5,784 nt of DNA. It comes from Beijerinckiaceae bacterium. GTDB taxonomy: Bacteria > Pseudomonadota > Alphaproteobacteria > Rhizobiales > Beijerinckiaceae. The DNA lies in the NCBI GenBank assembly GCA_027346205.1, contig DAIESR010000299.1, positions 1-5,784 of the forward strand, given 5' to 3'. The translations under genes and the position numbers were made by a program. Below the pieces are notes generated by a model that was given only the letters and a program-made list of their open reading frames with translations, ran no database searches and was not told where the DNA came from. Below are positions 4,071 to 5,784 of this stretch, in pieces; position 1 is the stretch's first letter, and each line of letters starts with the position of its first letter.

Positions 4071-5568
4071 ATGACCCTGCCTGACGCCCAGGGGAAACAT
4101 CCGCAGGTGTTTCACGCCGGCTCATCCACCCGCGCCTATATGCTCGCCGTGCTCGGATTGACATTCGTCGGCCTGTTGCTGCGGCTCTTCTGCGCACGCG
4201 GGGATCTCTGGCTCGACGAAATCTGGTCCCTGCAAAATCTCGCAAATATTCATGGTATTGGTGACATATTCTGGGGCATTTCCCAGGACAATAATCACTA
4301 TCTGAATTCGCTCTGGCTCTGGCTGGTCGGCCCGAATGCGCCGCCGGTGCTGATCCGGCTCGAAGCCGTCATCTGCGGCACGCTGACAATTCCGATCGCC
4401 GCCCGCCTTTGCGGGCGGGCCGGCGCGGCAGCGGGATTGGCCGGCGCGGCCTTGACCGCGGGCTCCGACCTCTTCGTGCATTACGGCTCCGAAGCGCGCG
4501 GCTATGCCGGCCTTCTCCTGATGATCTTCGTTGCTGCGGAAGCGCTCGAGCGCTTTCTCGAAAGCGACCCCGCATCGCGTAATGCCGGCACGAACGCCGC
4601 TCGATGGGCCTTCGGCGCCGCCATAGGCCGAGGCCTATGGCGGCGCGCTTTTCCATCTGACGATGTTGACCGCAGTCGTAAGCCTTTTCGTCGCCGCCTT
4701 GATTCGTCTCGCGCTCCGAAGGCAGTCTTTACGTCAGCTTGCGCATGCGGCGATCGACCTTGCCATCCCCGCCATTCTGGGTGCCGTGCCGGCGCTCGGC
4801 TTCGTCATCGCCGGCATTCTCAATACGCATAAAATCATACTCGGCACGCAAATCCCCTTCAGCTTCACACATTTGGCACAGGGACTCGCCACATTGATCG
4901 AAGCGACCATGGGCCTGCCTTATACGCTGCCACCCTGGGTCACGCTCATGATCGCCTTCGCCGCCGTCGGTCTCTTATCGCTCGTCACGCCGAAGGACAG
5001 GTTTGTCCTGCCCGTGACCGTCCTGCTGCTACCGCCCGCCGCCGCTGCGCTGGCGCATGTCCCGAATGTCCATATCGCGCGCTTTCATCTCGTCGGCGCG
5101 CTGGGACTCGTGCTGCTCACGAGTCAAGCCTTCGCCTGGCTCCTCTCGGCGCGACAACGCGTTCTAGCCTTGATGCTGGCGGCCGGTATTGCGAGCGGAA
5201 ATGCTTTTCATATTTCGCAGCTTCTCACCCAGGGCCGTGGGCACTATCAAAACGTCATCCGCTATATGGAGAGCAAAGGCCAGACAACCAAACGCATGGC
5301 GACCTATGCGTCCAATATGCCGGCAGAAGTTATCCGCACTATGCGCTTCTATGATGCGCAGCTCGGCGGTCAACTTACGCCCGACGCCGCGCCGGATTGG
5401 TGCAAGGCCCCGCCCGACTGGTATATTCTCTCGGACGATGCAAGTGAGGAAGCGCCCCGCCGCGCTTTCGGACCGGCCGCATGTGCGGCTGAGTACAAGC
5501 AGGAAATATTCGAGGTGCCCGGACCGCTCTCCGGCCTGCGCTGGGCGCTTTATCGCCGTTTGCCCTGA
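4071..5568 (+). pseudogene. GT-C type membrane glycosyltransferase (family 39-like), frameshifted
   Basis: Such inner-membrane enzymes move a sugar from a polyprenyl-phosphate donor onto lipid, glycan or protein on the periplasmic side. ATG 4071 follows AGAGGA by 5 bases. Frame 1 of the gene (4071-4628, 186 residues) has TM1 (~24-41), then GDLWLDEIWSL with the acidic DE pair (D49-E50) expected in the first periplasmic loop. Next come NNHYLNSLWLWLVG (74-87) and HYGSEARGYAGLLL (137-150), both typical of family 39-like proteins. The frame then shifts by +1. The continuation begins GALFHLTMLTAVVSLFVAAL from 4642 and runs to TGA 5568. It has about five more hydrophobic segments and a soluble C-terminal domain of ~125 residues (from about SQLLTQGRGHYQNVI). 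Removing 13 bases (4629-4641) joins the parts into ~494 residues, a normal length. Without correction the first frame runs to 4832 with a nonsense tail. ATG 4663 lacks a ribosome site, so I treat this as one broken gene (or a sequence error), not two. Confidence 0.8.
4615..4646. repeat. Perfect 15-bp inverted repeat with 2-base spacer at the frameshift
   Basis: Arms 4615-4629 and 4632-4646 are exact reverse complements (left arm GCGCCGCCATAGGCC) separated only by GA. The switch of reading frame in the glycosyltransferase gene must fall inside this palindrome: codons are sensible up to GGC 4626-4628 in one frame and from GGC 4642-4644 in the other. The extra 13 bases (4629-4641) are mostly the reverse complement of the bases just before them. 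Confidence 0.9.
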
Positions 5569-5589
5569 GCCAAAAGCGCGCTGCGCCGG

Positions 5590-5616
5590 GCGAGCCTGAG
5601 CTCGCGCATCCTTTTC
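5590..5616 (+). terminator. Possible terminator after the glycosyltransferase gene
   Basis: A 6-bp GC-rich stem (GCGAGC at 5590-5595 with GCTCGC at 5600-5605) has a 4-base loop. It starts 22 bases past the stop and is followed by GCATCCTTTTCC. The stem is short and the T-run begins late, so this is a weak candidate. Confidence 0.35.
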
Positions 5617-5668
5617 CAAAATTATGCACGCCGAAAATTCGTGCTAGGGAGAAGGCAACACTCTGGCC

Positions 5669-5694
5669 GCGCGCCGGGCATAGGCCCGTCGCGC
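5669..5694 (+). promoter_or_regulatory. Hairpin in the ilvD upstream region
   Basis: GCGCG and CGGGC pair with GCCCG and CGCGC across one mismatch, closing a 4-base ATAG loop. CCTTATCTT follows. A second hairpin, GCTGCCA-AGGC-TGGCAGC, lies at 5710-5727, ending 20 bases before the ilvD start. Together they could be a structured leader or a terminator-like pair. No branched-chain leader peptide is visible, so classical attenuation is not supported. Confidence 0.35.
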
Positions 5695-5747
5695 CCTTAT
5701 CTTCGGATTGCTGCCAAGGCTGGCAGCCCAGCGCATTAGGACAGACG

Positions 5748-5784
5748 ATGCCGACCTATCGCTCTCGCACGACGACCCATGGCA
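5748..5784 (+). CDS. ilvD: Dihydroxy-acid dehydratase, first 12 codons (continues past window)
   Basis: IlvD is the iron-sulphur enzyme that dehydrates 2,3-dihydroxy-3-methylbutanoate and its isoleucine-pathway homologue to the 2-oxo acids in valine, leucine and isoleucine synthesis. Only MPTYRSRTTTHG is present, but this closely matches the conserved start of alphaproteobacterial IlvD (M-P-x-Y-R-S-R-T-T-T-H-G, normally followed by R-N-M-A-G-A-R). AGGA lies 6 bases before the ATG, supporting this start. The cluster-binding cysteines and the rest of the enzyme are outside the window. The call rests on 12 residues, yet the motif is distinctive. Confidence 0.8.
   Translation, partial: MPTYRSRTTTHG

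Noticed and set aside
4611..4663. Programmed ribosomal frameshifting in the glycosyltransferase
   Set aside because: No slippery heptamer or internal Shine-Dalgarno-like stimulator precedes the shift point, and the palindrome covers the shift site itself rather than lying a few bases downstream. A templated insertion fits better.
5624..5647. Seven-codon open frame before ilvD as a leader peptide
   Set aside because: It encodes MHAENSC, with no run of Leu, Ile or Val, so it cannot sense branched-chain aminoacyl-tRNAs.
1..5784. CRISPR arrays, tRNA or rRNA genes, toxin-antitoxin or phage-defence modules
   Set aside because: I found no regularly spaced repeats, cloverleaf-like sequence or paired small genes of those kinds on either strand.

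Overview
The window looks like chromosome from an alphaproteobacterium of the order Hyphomicrobiales (Rhizobiales), perhaps near Beijerinckiaceae. This is inferred from the moderately high GC content, the style of the housekeeping proteins (TyrS, Dps, CobT, IlvD) and the short, independently transcribed genes. I cannot name the species from sequence alone.

Layout, left to right: (1) bases 2-391 are the 3' end of tyrS (tyrosyl-tRNA synthetase, S4 domain) on the + strand. (2) Bases 426-983 are a short IS630-type element with good terminal inverted repeats. Its transposase has lost its catalytic middle through an in-frame internal deletion, leaving a DNA-binding N-terminus joined to the C-terminal tail. 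(3) The element abuts the stop codon of a tiny minus-strand gene (986-1153, unknown function). (4) A strong hairpin separates this from dps (1335-1898, minus), a ferritin-like DNA-protection protein with a complete ferroxidase site. (5) A gene-free stretch of about 365 bases (1899-2263) holds overlapping inverted repeats upstream of dps and ends in an 18-bp tandem duplication at the cobT stop codon. (6) cobT (2264-3301, minus) makes the alpha-ribazole-phosphate precursor of the lower ligand of cobalamin. (7) A small exported two-cysteine protein (3567-3791, plus) is followed by a cluster of hairpins ending in a convincing intrinsic terminator (3873-3912). (8) A GT-C type membrane glycosyltransferase (4071-5568, plus) is broken by a frameshift exactly at a perfect 15-bp inverted repeat with a 2-base spacer. 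(9) The first 12 codons of ilvD (5748 onward, plus) close the window.

The genes do not form one pathway: this is a mosaic of mostly single-gene units. The two accessory plus-strand genes (the small exported protein and the glycosyltransferase) share a 23-bp AT-rich motif upstream (21 of 23 bases identical), which suggests common regulation.

I do not see a complete undescribed system. The most interesting signals are the shared upstream motif, the palindrome-linked frameshift in the glycosyltransferase, and the internally deleted IS630 derivative that keeps both ends and an open, RBS-preceded reading frame.
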